DNA from: Mytilus californianus
Lineage: Eukaryota; Mollusca; Bivalvia; Mytilida; Mytilidae
DNA length: 64,000 nt
Direction of reading: 5' to 3'
Assembly: GCF_021869535.1 (NCBI RefSeq)
Contig: NW_026262593.1
Span: 53,617,318 to 53,681,317, forward strand
Below are positions 54,454-63,937 of this stretch, one piece after another; position 1 is the stretch's first letter, and each line of letters starts with the position of its first letter. The notes under the pieces are model-generated. The model ran no database searches and was not told the DNA's origin. It saw only the letters and a program-made list of their open reading frames with translations. Made by a program: the position numbers and the translations under genes.

Positions 54454-55900
54454 CCGTCATCCCCAACTATTTGTACAAGTAATCTTTATTTACTTGAAGA
54501 AGTAAATTATTATATACTTATATAAGTAAGTTATAATGTTTGAATAATCTCCCCTTAATTTTCTCAAAAATTTACTTGTATAAGTAATTATGCCCCTGCC
54601 ATTGCGGAGGGGGCATTAAGTTTTACCCTTGTCCGTCTTTACGTACGTACATTTTGTACGTGAGTCAGTTCGTACGTCCCAAAATTGGTTTCTGTTCTCT
54701 AATTTTAGTTTGCCTCAACCAAATGTTATGAAACTTATACACAATGCTTATTAACACAAAACACAGGTCAAGTTTGAATTTGGGTGGCCTCACTTTTACT
54801 GTTCTAGAGTTATGCCCCTTTACAAATGGAAAAATTGCTGAATTTTTCGTTTCCGTTCTCTAACTTTAGTTTTCCTCAACCAAATGTTATGAAACTTATA
54901 CACAATGCTTATTCCACAAAACACAGATCAAGTTTGAATTTTGGTGGTGTCACTTTAACCGTTCTAGAGTTATGCCTCTTTACAAATGGAAAAATTGCTG
55001 AATTTTTCAATTCCATTCTCTAACTTTAGTTTGCCTCAACCAAATGTTATGAAACTTATACACAATGCTTATTACCACAAAACACAGATCAAGTTTGAAT
55101 TTTGGTGGGGTCACTTTTACCGTTCTAGAGTTATGCCTCTTTACAAATTGAAAAATTGCTGAATTTTTCGTTTCCGTTCTCTTACTTCAGTTTGCCTCAA
55201 TCAAATGTTAAACTTATACACAATACTTATTACCACAAAACTCAGATCAAGTACAAATTTGGGTAGTGTCACTTTTACAGTTCATGAGTTATGTCCCTTT
55301 ATAACGTTATTATGCATGTGGGAGCATCATCTGTGTCCCATGGACACATTCCCCATTTATTTATTTTTACAATCCCGAAAAATTCTCAAGTTTTGAGATG
55401 TAAAAACATGCCTATAACAAATTTTCTCAGGTTAGCTCATAATTTTTTATTAAAGTTCAATGATTCATCTCATTAATTCAACAAAGAAACTAATTGCGCA
55501 AATATCTTAAGTATTTGCGCAAGGCCTTCAAAAATTGCCCCTTGGGGGCTTATAAATGTGCAGTGTTCTGAAGATAACAGACAAATGAGATTTTCATTGT
55601 CAATGAAATTACACTTAAATGATAAGTAAAGACATCTGCAAGGACAGACAATTAAAAATTCTATTAGAACAAAGAAGTCCTAAGAAATTCAAGAAAACAA
55701 GATAGGATGACTTTTTTACTTGTATAAGTAAAAGAATCTGAATGTCTAAGGGACATAACTAAGCCAAAAAATAATTTACCTATACAAGTAAATAAAATAC
55801 ACTTGTATAAGTACCCTACAAATTTACTTATATAAGTATATTAATATTTACTTCTTCTAGTAAATAAACTAATTACTTGTACATGTAGTACCCCTGACTG
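54454..55900. mobile_element. ~1.45-kb TIR element, CAGTCAGGGG-type end, disrupted by a pearl-like element
   Basis: The right end is cccctgactg; the left end is a diverged ccgtcatcccc. The next ~80 bp match as inverted repeats (ttgtacaagtaatc..., cttgaagaagtaaatt, atacttatataagtaa). Subterminal parts carry many ttacttgtataagtaa words. The interior holds the pearl-like element 54588-55345. Confidence 0.72.
54588..55345 (+). mobile_element. Pearl-like element with ~160-bp tandem core
   Basis: Head palindrome attatgcccctgccattgcg, gagggggcattaa, then cgtacgt-rich sequence, then about four ~160-bp units (tttgcctcaaccaaatgtta, tgaaacttatacacaatgct ... gttctagagttatgcc). It is nested in the 54454-55900 element. 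Short frames here are artefacts. Confidence 0.75.
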
Positions 55901-55946
55901 ATTACAGAAACTACCTGTTATATTTACATGTATTGTTAATTTGTTC

Positions 55947-56290
55947 TCGTCCTAATTAGATATAAGAAGATGTGGTATGAGTGGCAATGAGACAACTCTC
56001 CATCCAAGTCACAATTTATAAAAGTAAACCATTATAGGTCAAAGTACGGTCTTCAACACACAGCCTTGGCTCACACCAAACAGCAAGCTATAAAGGGCCC
56101 CAAAAATTACTAGTGTAAAACCATTCAAACGGGAAAACCAACGGTCTAATCTATATAAAAAGCGAGAAACGAGAAACACTTATGAACCACATCAACAAAC
56201 GACAACTACTGAACACCAGATTCCTGACTTTGGACAGGTGCAAACAATTGCAGCGGGTTTAAACGTTTTAATGGTACCAAACCTTCACCC
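55947..56290 (+). repeat. Full-length family A copy, inserted in a family D repeat
   Basis: aattagatataagaagatgt through aaacgggaaaaccaacggtc, aagcgagaaacgagaaacac, cagcgggtttaaacgtttta to ccaaaccttcacccttatc. Family D is split around it: ttgttctcgtcct (55934-55946) and the remainder at 56432-56487. Confidence 0.8.
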
Positions 56291-56434
56291 TTATCTGAAA
56301 CATAGTGTAACATCACAACATAGAAAGACACACTATAAAATATCAATTGAAATGGCATAACTCAATCAAAAGACATATTAACACCAGTGAATATACACTG
56401 AACAAATAAATTTGATCTACGATACAATATAAAC

Positions 56435-56487
56435 ATGCATTAAATATTTGCCACTGGATGTTATTCAACCAACAATCAATTAATCAA
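56435..56487 (-). repeat. Family D remainder, inverted
   Basis: catgcattaaatatttgcca, ctggatgttattcaaccaac, aatcaattaatcaatc; the reverse complement of the 3650 repeat. Confidence 0.65.
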
Positions 56488-56604
56488 TCTGTTATTTGAA
56501 GAAAAAAAACCCAAATAACCGCTTATTTTTTTGAAATAACTATTTTCAATATTGCTTCAATGATGTCCTTGATTGTTCATACTATATATTTTTTTCATAA
56601 ATAG

Positions 56605-56798
56605 GTGCAAGCAGTCCCCCTGGAAAGTCTGCTAGCTTACACAACAAAGATCCTTTACCAGTATTTCTCCAAGAAAGAGTTCAGACAATACTGAAACAGA
56701 TGACTGGCTTTGATATGGCCAAAGTGTTTTCATTTAATTTAACATCAAAAGGGAAGAAACCTACATTTGCTTTAGTTACAGATGAACAACTGGAAGAG
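56605..56798 (+). CDS. MRPS22: MRPS22 exon a
   Basis: Acceptor cataaatag; two bases then 64 codons. The frame is fixed by the MTGFDMAKVF segment; the other two frames hit stops. Donor gtgaat, phase 0. Confidence 0.88.
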
Positions 56799-59700
56799 GT
56801 GAATACTTGAAACGGTTTAGAATTAGAACTTATACATATTTTATACTGACAGGTCATGTGTGAAAAAGGTCAAAGTTCATTCTTTATATTTTTATTGACA
56901 CACATTCATTATGATATAAAAAGATGTGGTATGATTACCAATAGACGTATTTACACTTGTATGCAAATTTGTCCGCCATTACTTAAATTCACACAAGTTC
57001 CCGTAAAATTTGACATCACAATTTAAAAAATTTGACGTCATAATTAAAAAGTGATTGTTGCTTGACGTCAGAAGGTTATTCGGAGACAGATCTAAGGTCA
57101 TTCAGAGACAAAATTCAGCTAAATACCAAAAGTGTAAATACGTTTATTAGATAACTCTCCACCGGAGACCAAAAGTTAGAAGTTAACAAATATAGGTAAC
57201 TGTACTGCCTTCAACAAATGAGCAAAACCCATAATGCATAGTAAGCATATGACATTTTAGAATTAGACAGAGATGTTGTGAATTTAAAGCAATATGAATC
57301 ATATATGCACAATTATTTTATATGCTTGTAGTTATATGCATTATTGAAGCATTTTTAGCTGAAAATAATTGCACAACATGTTAACTTAAAATTTGCATTC
57401 TGGATTTGCATTAATTTTATTTTTGTACAATGTATATACTTTTGAAGTAAATTTATATCATGTATATATGTCATCCTTTGTGAAAATACTTTAATTTACT
57501 TATAAATATGGCAAAGTGGTGAAAGGTTAATTTTTTTCTGAATATTTATACAGTCAGGATTCTACTTCGTTAAAATTATCTCCCCATTACGCCACCTTAT
57601 TATAATCGTAAAAATGGAAGCCATTGTAGTGATGACGCGCTGTCAATAAGCTCTTGAAAGCCGTTAAATTTATCCACATAGCGTCATTACGATCCTTATA
57701 TTCCATTTGTATTTTAAAAGACAAATGTATCTACTAGCTATTGAGCATCATTTAATGTACTTTTATGCATTTGGTCAACTTAAAACTATTGTCTGATTGG
57801 TTGTCATGGGGGAATTTTTGAAAGTTAAAAAATATTTAAAAAAATTCTGATTAAATATTTTGTGGAAGGGCACTCTAAAGATTTTCAGAGATTGATGACT
57901 AATTACCCTAGATAACACACAGAAAAAATGAAGTTTTTTTTAAGTTATGCATTTTTAAGATCCACCTGAAAAGTCTGTTGTCAAGTACTTTTAGTAAAAA
58001 TTTGTTATTTGAACACACCTACTCTGTTGTTATGACTCATTAAAAAGGTATTTCACTTGACCCATATATTTCATCTTTTAGTACGGTAAATTTTAATGTT
58101 ATTGTATCAACCTAGAGCCTAAATATATAAAAATAATAGAATCTGAAGCGAGATGATGTACCAAATACTTTTCTTTTATATGTTTTCAAGACAGAATAGT
58201 CAACTCAAACAAGCCTGAACATAAAAAGGTGTACTCGACTTTCTCTTTTCGATGAAATTATTGCCTATTTTGGGGATTTTTTCCCCAAAAACTGCCGTCA
58301 GGGGGCAGAGATGCAAATTAATGCTTTAAAGAGATCAATCTATTATCTTTCTTTGGAATTTTTGCGGCGGAATTTATGCTTATGCACAAAAAAGATCCAC
58401 ATGAATTTTCACCTACCACAATCCACTGTTTTGTGAAAATTTGTCTATAATTGAAAAGTTTACAAATATCTCGAAGCTCCATACAATAATTCAAGATAAA
58501 AAACAAATACATAAGATGCATAAAATCCTAAATTAGGCACATTCATTAAACTTTTAAAGCCCATGGAAACAGATGTAAACAATTCAAATTTACCAACTTG
58601 GCCTTTTTTACCTTCTAACAAAGAGTTCCATTTCTTTTGTTTAATTTCAACTGGGTTTCCGCCTGTATACGTAGGTCTTTTTGATGTAATTTAAAAAATT
58701 TTCCCATTTTAATTTGAATATGAATAAGTGAGATGTTGGAAATATGTCATTGAGACAGCAAACAAAAGACACATGAGAACTTCAAAGATATATTTAAGTC
58801 AACTTACAGTTATGACTTTCTTCAACAATAGACAATTTAAGTGGCTATACAATTCGTTGAGCTTTGATCACCCTAAATCTGGAAAAGTTGCAAATAAATT
58901 AACATGAGAACACCCAAGATCTGCTGTTAATAACAAATTACCTAAATGAAGAGAAACTATTTTTTATACCTTTTTTTTTTTTAGCTCACCTGGCCCTTAA
59001 CATGCTTAAGGGTGATCTTATTACGTTACTGTCATGACCTTGTGCAATACTCAAAACTAACTGTGTACTGTAATTTCAGAAATTATTGCGAGGTTTTTAT
59101 TAATGCAAATAATTCGATTGGGTAAATTAATGAAATTCTTAAATTATGTAAAAACTAAGGTGTCAACTCCCTCAGGCAAAGTTGACCTTAGATGGATTTG
59201 GCTATTTTTTAAAGTCCATTTTGGTCATATATCTCTTCAACTCTTCCAGTTCTAATACATTCTTGGCTTTCAAATTTTTGACTTTGAGCGTTCCTGATGA
59301 AGGTATATCCAGAAAAGCACTTCAGATGCATGAAATTTATAACTTGTTGTTTTCATTTTTATACAGCACTGGGTCGATACCTCTGCTGGTGGACTATCAG
59401 TCCCAGAGGGTATTATCAGCTCAGTAGTCAGTACTTCTGTACTGACATGATTTATAACAAACCTTTCTAAAATTGTCCGTTTATAAATTTTTAAGTTATA
59501 AAGAAACTAAGGTTTCAGCTCCCTCAGGCAAAGTTTATCTTAGATGGATTTGGCTATATTTTTAGGTCCTTTTTGGTCATATAGCTCTTCAAATGTTTCA
59601 GTTCTCATAAATCCTTGGCTTTCAAATATTTGGCTTTGAACGTTCCTCATGAAGGTAAGTGTTGTTTTCATTTTTTACAGTACTTCACAATTAACAATTT

Positions 59701-60998
59701 TTTCTTTTCAGATGCATTTGAAAGCCATAAGAAAGGCAGTGTACAAACTACAGATGCCACCAGTAATGAAGGCTGATGAACCAGTGGATCAAGTGTTTGG
59801 TCAAGATCCTGAGATAGCTAATCTTTTAGACTTCAAATTTGTCTTCACAGACATTAGTATGGGACTTAAAGACAGAGTAAGTTAAGAAAAAATGTATAAC
59901 AAGAATACAGAACTCCACAAGGTAAATTAAAAAAATGAGAAGTCGATAAAAACTGACAAAAATTAAACAATATCAACCAACATTAGGTTAGATCTAGAGA
60001 TAGTTATCTGTTAGACTATATTGGTAGGTTAGGTTAGATCCAGAGATAGCAAATCTTTTATACTTCAAATATGTATTTATAGACATTAGTATGGGACTAA
60101 AAATAGGTTTGTATTATAGTTAAAAATAGATAAATACAGAACTCCAAGGTTAATTAAAAAAGGGGAAGTCCATTAGAATCAGACTTAAAGGAGGCAGAAA
60201 CACCAAGAAGACATTCAAAAGTCATAAGTTGAAGATAAACTTGAAATGCCATGGCTGAGATGAAAATGACGAAACGAAAAACAAGTCTGCAAAAAACTAC
60301 ATAGGAAACTAAAGACAGAGCAACACAACCCCACCAAATACTGGGAGTGAACTGAGGTGCTCTCGAAGTGTAAGCAATTCATGCTTTGCATGTGGCACCT
60401 GTCATGTTGCTGGTGCAAGTTAAGATTGGGTATGTTAATTGAAGGATAAATTTGTAAATTTGTATTTTGAAATATGAATTAGTTATGCATATAACAGGCT
60501 ATTATTTGAACTTGGAATTATTTTCAATTATGGAATTTGCATAATTTCTTGTGCTTGAAATTTTTAATAAATTCCATGTTTATTTGGTATTATAATGTTT
60601 TGAGCGGTTCATAACACTTCTCATACAATGTATTTTGTATAGATAGTGTTGTGCGCAGCACAGTACATTCTATTGAAAATGTACTATCTTCTTTGTAATA
60701 GAAAGTGTTGTGCGCAGCACAGAACATTAAAGTCCAAATAAACATGGAATTTATTAAAAATTTCAAACACAAGAAATTATGCAAATTCCATAATCAAAAA
60801 TAATTCCAAGTTTAAATAATAGCCTGTTATATGTAGTACTTATGTTTTATTCAGGATAGACATGTGACAGTGAGGGACACGGATGGTAGTCTGAGACCTG
60901 CAACGTCAGATGAAAAACAGAGAGCATGTCAGATGTACAGTACAAATGAAGTTCGGAAAGTTATAATGCCAAAAATGTTTGAAACAGATCATCTTGAG
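56605..60998 (+). CDS. MRPS22: MRPS22 (mitochondrial small ribosomal subunit protein mS22), partial: three internal exons
   Basis: Exons 56605-56798, 59712-59876 and 60855-60998 join in frame for about 168 residues. The first gives FLQERVQTILKQMTGFDMAK and TFALVTDEQLEE, the second KLQMPPVMKADEPVDQVFG and FVFTDISMG, the third DRHVTVRDTDGSLRPATSDE and RKVIMPKMFETDHLE. These line up with human MRPS22 (VQSILTKMTGLNLQK, LKMPPVLEERVPINDVLAE, YVFTDIS, RFIVVREPSGTLRKAS, GRKILTPIIF), so the N-terminal half of the mature protein is covered. The presequence exon is missing and would have to end in phase 1. The last visible donor (gttatt) is weak, and the C-terminal half (about 170 residues in human) lies past 64000 or is undetected. 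mS22 is a metazoan-specific component of the mitoribosomal small subunit in the matrix. Confidence 0.9.
56917..57250 (+). repeat. Family A copy split by a TIR element
   Basis: 56925-56942 (aaagatgtggtatgatta) and 57150-57250 (agataactctccaccggaga ... caatgagcaaaacccat) are the two parts, sense orientation. Normal family A has caatgagacaactctcc across the junction. Confidence 0.75.
56942..57149. mobile_element. ~205-bp MITE inserted in family A
   Basis: Ends agacgtatttacacttg and aagtgtaaatacgttt are inverted repeats. Internal gacgtca words (ttgacgtcataatt, cttgacgtcagaagg). The interrupted host repeat gives its limits to within a few bases. Confidence 0.78.
57251..58730 (+). other. MRPS22 intron between exons a and b, unique-looking part
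   Basis: AT-rich; no coding segment or repeat that I can name. 57540-57720 is somewhat richer in GC. Confidence 0.5.
58735..58830 (+). repeat. Diverged family A fragment in the MRPS22 intron
   Basis: gagatgttggaaatatgtca, ttgagacagcaaacaaaaga ... tatgactttcttcaacaata. Sense orientation. Confidence 0.45.
58981..59030 (+). repeat. Head fragment of the agctcacctggccc element
   Basis: ttagctcacctggcccttaa, catgcttaagggtgatctta; a solitary piece related to the head at 61297. Confidence 0.5.
59286..59332 (+). ncRNA. Hammerhead-ribozyme-like motif (unit 1 of the tandem repeat)
   Basis: CTGATGA 59294-59300; stem II GG/CC (59302-59303 with 59309-59310); GAAA 59312-59315; short stem III; TTC triplet 59321-59323. 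Stem I pairs GCGTT (59288-59292) with GATGC (59325-59329), including G-U pairs; the pair next to the cleavage site is a C-A mismatch. The core is complete but stem II is short. Confidence 0.55.
59638..59660 (+). ncRNA. Truncated hammerhead remnant (unit 2)
   Basis: gaacgttcctcatgaaggta keeps the 5' half with CTGATGA changed to CTCATGA. The GAAA box and cleavage site are deleted. Inactive. Confidence 0.6.
59712..59876 (+). CDS. MRPS22: MRPS22 exon b
   Basis: 55 codons. Acceptor ttttcttttcag, donor gtaagt. Its upstream intron end is made of hammerhead-bearing tandem repeat, and a broken copy of its second half lies downstream at 60035-60105. Confidence 0.92.
59989..60190 (+). pseudogene. Duplicated partial MRPS22 exon b plus intron start
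   Basis: 60035-60105 repeats the last ~70 bases of exon b (gagatagcaaatcttttata, cttcaaatatgtatttatag, acattagtatgggacta). The match continues into the intron (acagaactccaaggttaatt versus 59907). Offset about 230 bp. The donor is lost and a TTT-ATA change is seen, so it is not a usable exon. A smaller third piece lies at 59989-60016 (ttagatctagagatagttat). Confidence 0.88.
60487..60835. mobile_element. ~350-bp foldback element just upstream of MRPS22 exon c
   Basis: Left arm (ataacaggctattatttgaa, cttggaattattttcaatta, tggaatttgcataatttctt) and right arm (aagaaattatgcaaattcca, taatcaaaaataattccaag, tttaaataatagcctgttat) are ~105-bp inverted repeats. The centre has two direct copies of gtgttgtgcgcagcacag, each with a tgcgca palindrome. 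The element ends 20 bp before exon c. Confidence 0.88.
60855..60998 (+). CDS. MRPS22: MRPS22 exon c
   Basis: 48 codons. Acceptor ttttattcag follows a foldback element by ~20 bp. After GAG the sequence reads gttattatatag: either a weak GT donor or, less likely, a premature stop three codons on. Confidence 0.85.
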
Positions 60999-61296
60999 GT
61001 TATTATATAGGACTAGGACAAACTGTATAAGGAATGTTCCATAAATTAAATTATGAGGCTGGTTCAGAAGGCATTTTTTTTTTATTTTACTATGTCAAGT
61101 ATAAAATTATGTTTGATTATTTCTTATAACTGTGCAGGCAATCTTCCTTAAATTATCGCCACTTATCAAATTTGAATAGAAATGGTCTCAAACCCAGCAG
61201 CTGAAAAGTAAATTTTAATATGACCTTTTCTAGAAAATATGAAATTGATGAAATATTATATATTTAATAACAATGCACTACATCATCCTTTTTTGC

Positions 61297-62206
61297 TCAC
61301 CTGGCCCAAAGGGCCAAGTGAGCTTTTCTCATCACTTGGCGTCAGTCGTCCGTCGTCGTTAACTTTTACAAAAATCTTCTTCTCTGAAACTACTGGGCCA
61401 AATTTGACCAAACTTGGCCACAATCATCATTGGGGTATCTAGTTTAAAAAATGTGTCCGGTGACCCAACCAACCAACCAAGATGGCCGCCATGGCTAAAA
61501 ATAGAACATAGGGGTAAAATGTAGATTTTGGCTTATATCTCTGAAACCAAAGCATTTAGAGCAAATCTGACAGGGGTTAAAATTGTTTATCAGGTCAAGA
61601 TCTATCTGCCCTGAAATTTTCAGACAAATCAGACAACCTGTTGTTGGGTTGCTGCCCCTGAATTGGTTATTTTAAGGAAATTTTGCCGTTTTTGGTTATT
61701 ATCTTGAATATTATTATAGATAGAGATAAACTGTAAACAGCAATAATGTTCAGCAAAGTAAGATCTACAAATAAGTCAAACTTGACCAAAATGGTCAGTT
61801 GACCCCTTAAGCCTTAAGGAGTTATTGCCCTTTATAGTCAATTTTTAACCATTTTTTCGTAAATTTTTGTAATCTTTTACAAAAATCTTCTCCTCTGAAA
61901 CTACGAAGACAAATTTAACCAAACTTGTCCACAATCATCATTAGGGTATCTAGTTTAAAAAATGTGTCCGATGACCCCGCCCGCAAACCAAGATGTCCGA
62001 CATGGCTAAAAAATAGTACATAGGGTAAAATGCAGTTTTTGGCTCATATCTCTGAAACCAAAGCATTTAGAGCAAATCTGATGAGGATAAAATTGTTCAT
62101 TAGGTCAAGATCTATCTGCCCTGAAATTTTCAGACCAATCAGGTAACCCGTTGTTGGGTTAGCTGCCCCTGAATTGGTAATTTTATGGAAATTTTACCGT
62201 TTTTAT
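61297..62206 (+). mobile_element. Pearl/Helitron-like element with agctcacctggccc head
   Basis: Head ttgctcacctggcccaaagg, gccaagtgagctttt is a near-perfect palindrome, then a cgtcgtcc stretch, then a ~511-bp unit (cttttacaaaaatcttct ... gaaattttgccgttttt) and a second unit from about 61876. The second unit stops at gaaattttaccgttttt, where the next element begins. The head type is common in bivalve genomes. Confidence 0.78.
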
Positions 62207-63310
62207 ACGACCGCAAAAAAAATTTTGTGGTCGTATATTGGTATGACGTTGGCGTCGTTGTCGTCGTCGTCGTTGTCCGAAGACACATTGGTTTTCGCAC
62301 TCTAACTTTAGTTTTAGGGAATGGATCTCTATGAAATTTTACCATAAGGTTCAATACCACAAAAGGAAGGTGGGGATTGATTTTGGGGGTTATGGTACCA
62401 ACAGTTAAGGAATTAGGGGCCAAAAAGGGGCCAAAAATAAGCATTTTTGTAACTTCCAGACATAACTTGTGTGTTAGTGTATGGATCTCTCTGACATTGT
62501 ACCACAAGGTTCCAAATCACAAAGGGAATGCTGGGATAGATTTTGGGGGTAATTGCCTCCAAATTTTAGGAATTAGAGGCCAAAAAGGGGCAAAAAACAA
62601 GCATTTTTCTAGTTTCATGACCATAACTTGTGTGTAAGTGTATGGATCTTTATGAAATTGTACTACAAGGTTCCATATCACAAAGGGAATGCTGGGATTG
62701 ATTTTGGGGGTAATTTCCTCTAAATTTTTGGAATTAAGGGCCAAAAAGGGGCAAAAAACAAGCATTTTTCTAGTTTCATGACAATAACTTGTGTGTAAGT
62801 GTATGGATCTTTATGAAATTGTACTACAAGGTTCCATATCACAAAGGGAAAGCTGGAATTGATTTTTGGGGGTAATTGCCCACAATGTTTAGGAATAAGG
62901 GGCCAAAAATAAGCATTTTTCTAGTTTCCAGACAATAACTTGTGTTCAAGTGTATGGATCTCCCTGAAATTGAACTGCAAGGTATCATACCATAAAGGGA
63001 AGGCTGGGATTGATTTTGGGGGTAATTCCCTAGAAATTTGAGGAATTAGGGGCCATAAAGGGGCAAAAAAAACAAGCATTTTTCTAGTTTCAGGACAATA
63101 ACTTGTGTGTAAGTGTATGGATCTTTATGAAATTGTACTGCAAAGTTCCATATCACAAAGGGAAAGCTGGGTTTGAGTTTGGGGGTAATTGCCCTAAATG
63201 TTTAGGAATTTGGGGCCAAAAAGGGACAAAAAACAAGCATTTTTCAAGTTTCCAGACAATAACTTGTGTTCAAGTGTATGGATCTCTCTGAAATTGTACT
63301 TATACATGTG
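62207..63310 (+). mobile_element. Pearl-like element with ~165-bp tandem core, nested at the previous element
   Basis: Head tatacgaccgcaaaaaaaat, tttgtggtcgtata is a palindrome, followed by (gtcgtc)n and six to seven ~165-bp units (aacttgtgtgtaagtgtatg, gatctttatgaaattgtact ... gattttgggggtaatt ... gaattaggggccaaaaa). The last unit breaks off at gaaattgtacttatac (63300). Short frames on both strands here are artefacts. Confidence 0.8.
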
Positions 63311-63876
63311 AACCTCCCGATGGGAGTACAATAATCCCGTTTTCAGGGGTCTACTCCGGACCTCCCGTTGAAGACAAAAAAATCCCGTGTATGAAATATT
63401 TCATGAATGAAAAATTTCAGCCCAACATATCTGGTGTAACTGACATTACTGAAGTTATATTTTACCTGTAAATCAATTAACATGCATAATTATATGGCTT
63501 CACTTGTCACCTTGGGTGTCAAACATACAGGTAATCAACGATTTTTACCTCAGGCTAACTGCCGTTGTGTAATAAAACTTTGTTTATTTAAAATGAATGT
63601 TGGGTTACTTCCCTTGATTTATCCTGTTTTAAGTTACTTTCCTTTAAATAATGTAAATTTTTAAAAGAATATAAATAAAATATAAATTGAACAAATAATC
63701 ATAAAAGGATGGTAATTAAATGATTTTAAATGTCTTAGGACAAATAAAAAAATAATAATTTGAAAATTATTTGAGGGTTCTATACTTCCTTTCAAGGCTT
63801 AAATTGAAATTTATATAATAACTATGACCCATGAGTTCAGCTTGAATGGGTTACTTATCATGCATTAAAAATCAAC

Positions 63877-63937
63877 TAACATAAAGATAAAAATAAAAGA
63901 TCTACTTGCATAAAGATAAAAATAAAAGATCTACTTG
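63877..63937 (+). repeat. 30-bp direct repeat, two copies
   Basis: ataaagataaaaataaaaga, tctacttgc occurs twice in a row. Confidence 0.85.

Larger units (their letters stand above)
44880..56604. other. Gene-free interval between B-box copy 2 and the first visible MRPS22 exon
   Basis: Holds foldbacks, a 30-bp minisatellite, two CAGTCAGGGG-ended TIR elements, a retroelement tail, two pearl-like elements and family A/D repeats. The MRPS22 first exon and promoter probably lie somewhere in it; a candidate promoter area is near 49900. 46750-47800 and 48320-48780 show nothing I can name. Confidence 0.55.
59159..59690 (+). mobile_element. Retrozyme-like tandem repeat, 352-bp unit, with hammerhead motifs
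   Basis: ggtgtcaactccctcaggca at 59159 recurs as ggtttcagctccctcaggca at 59511; gagcgttcctgatgaaggta at 59286 recurs as gaacgttcctcatgaaggta at 59638 (352-bp step each time). A ttgttgttttcattttta block follows in both. Copy 2 is partial and has lost the 3' half of the hammerhead. The array ends about 20-25 bp before exon b. Confidence 0.8.

Noticed and set aside
62139-63291. Several 60-122-codon frames on both strands
   Set aside because: Readings of the ~165-bp tandem units and GTC-rich stretch of a pearl-like element.
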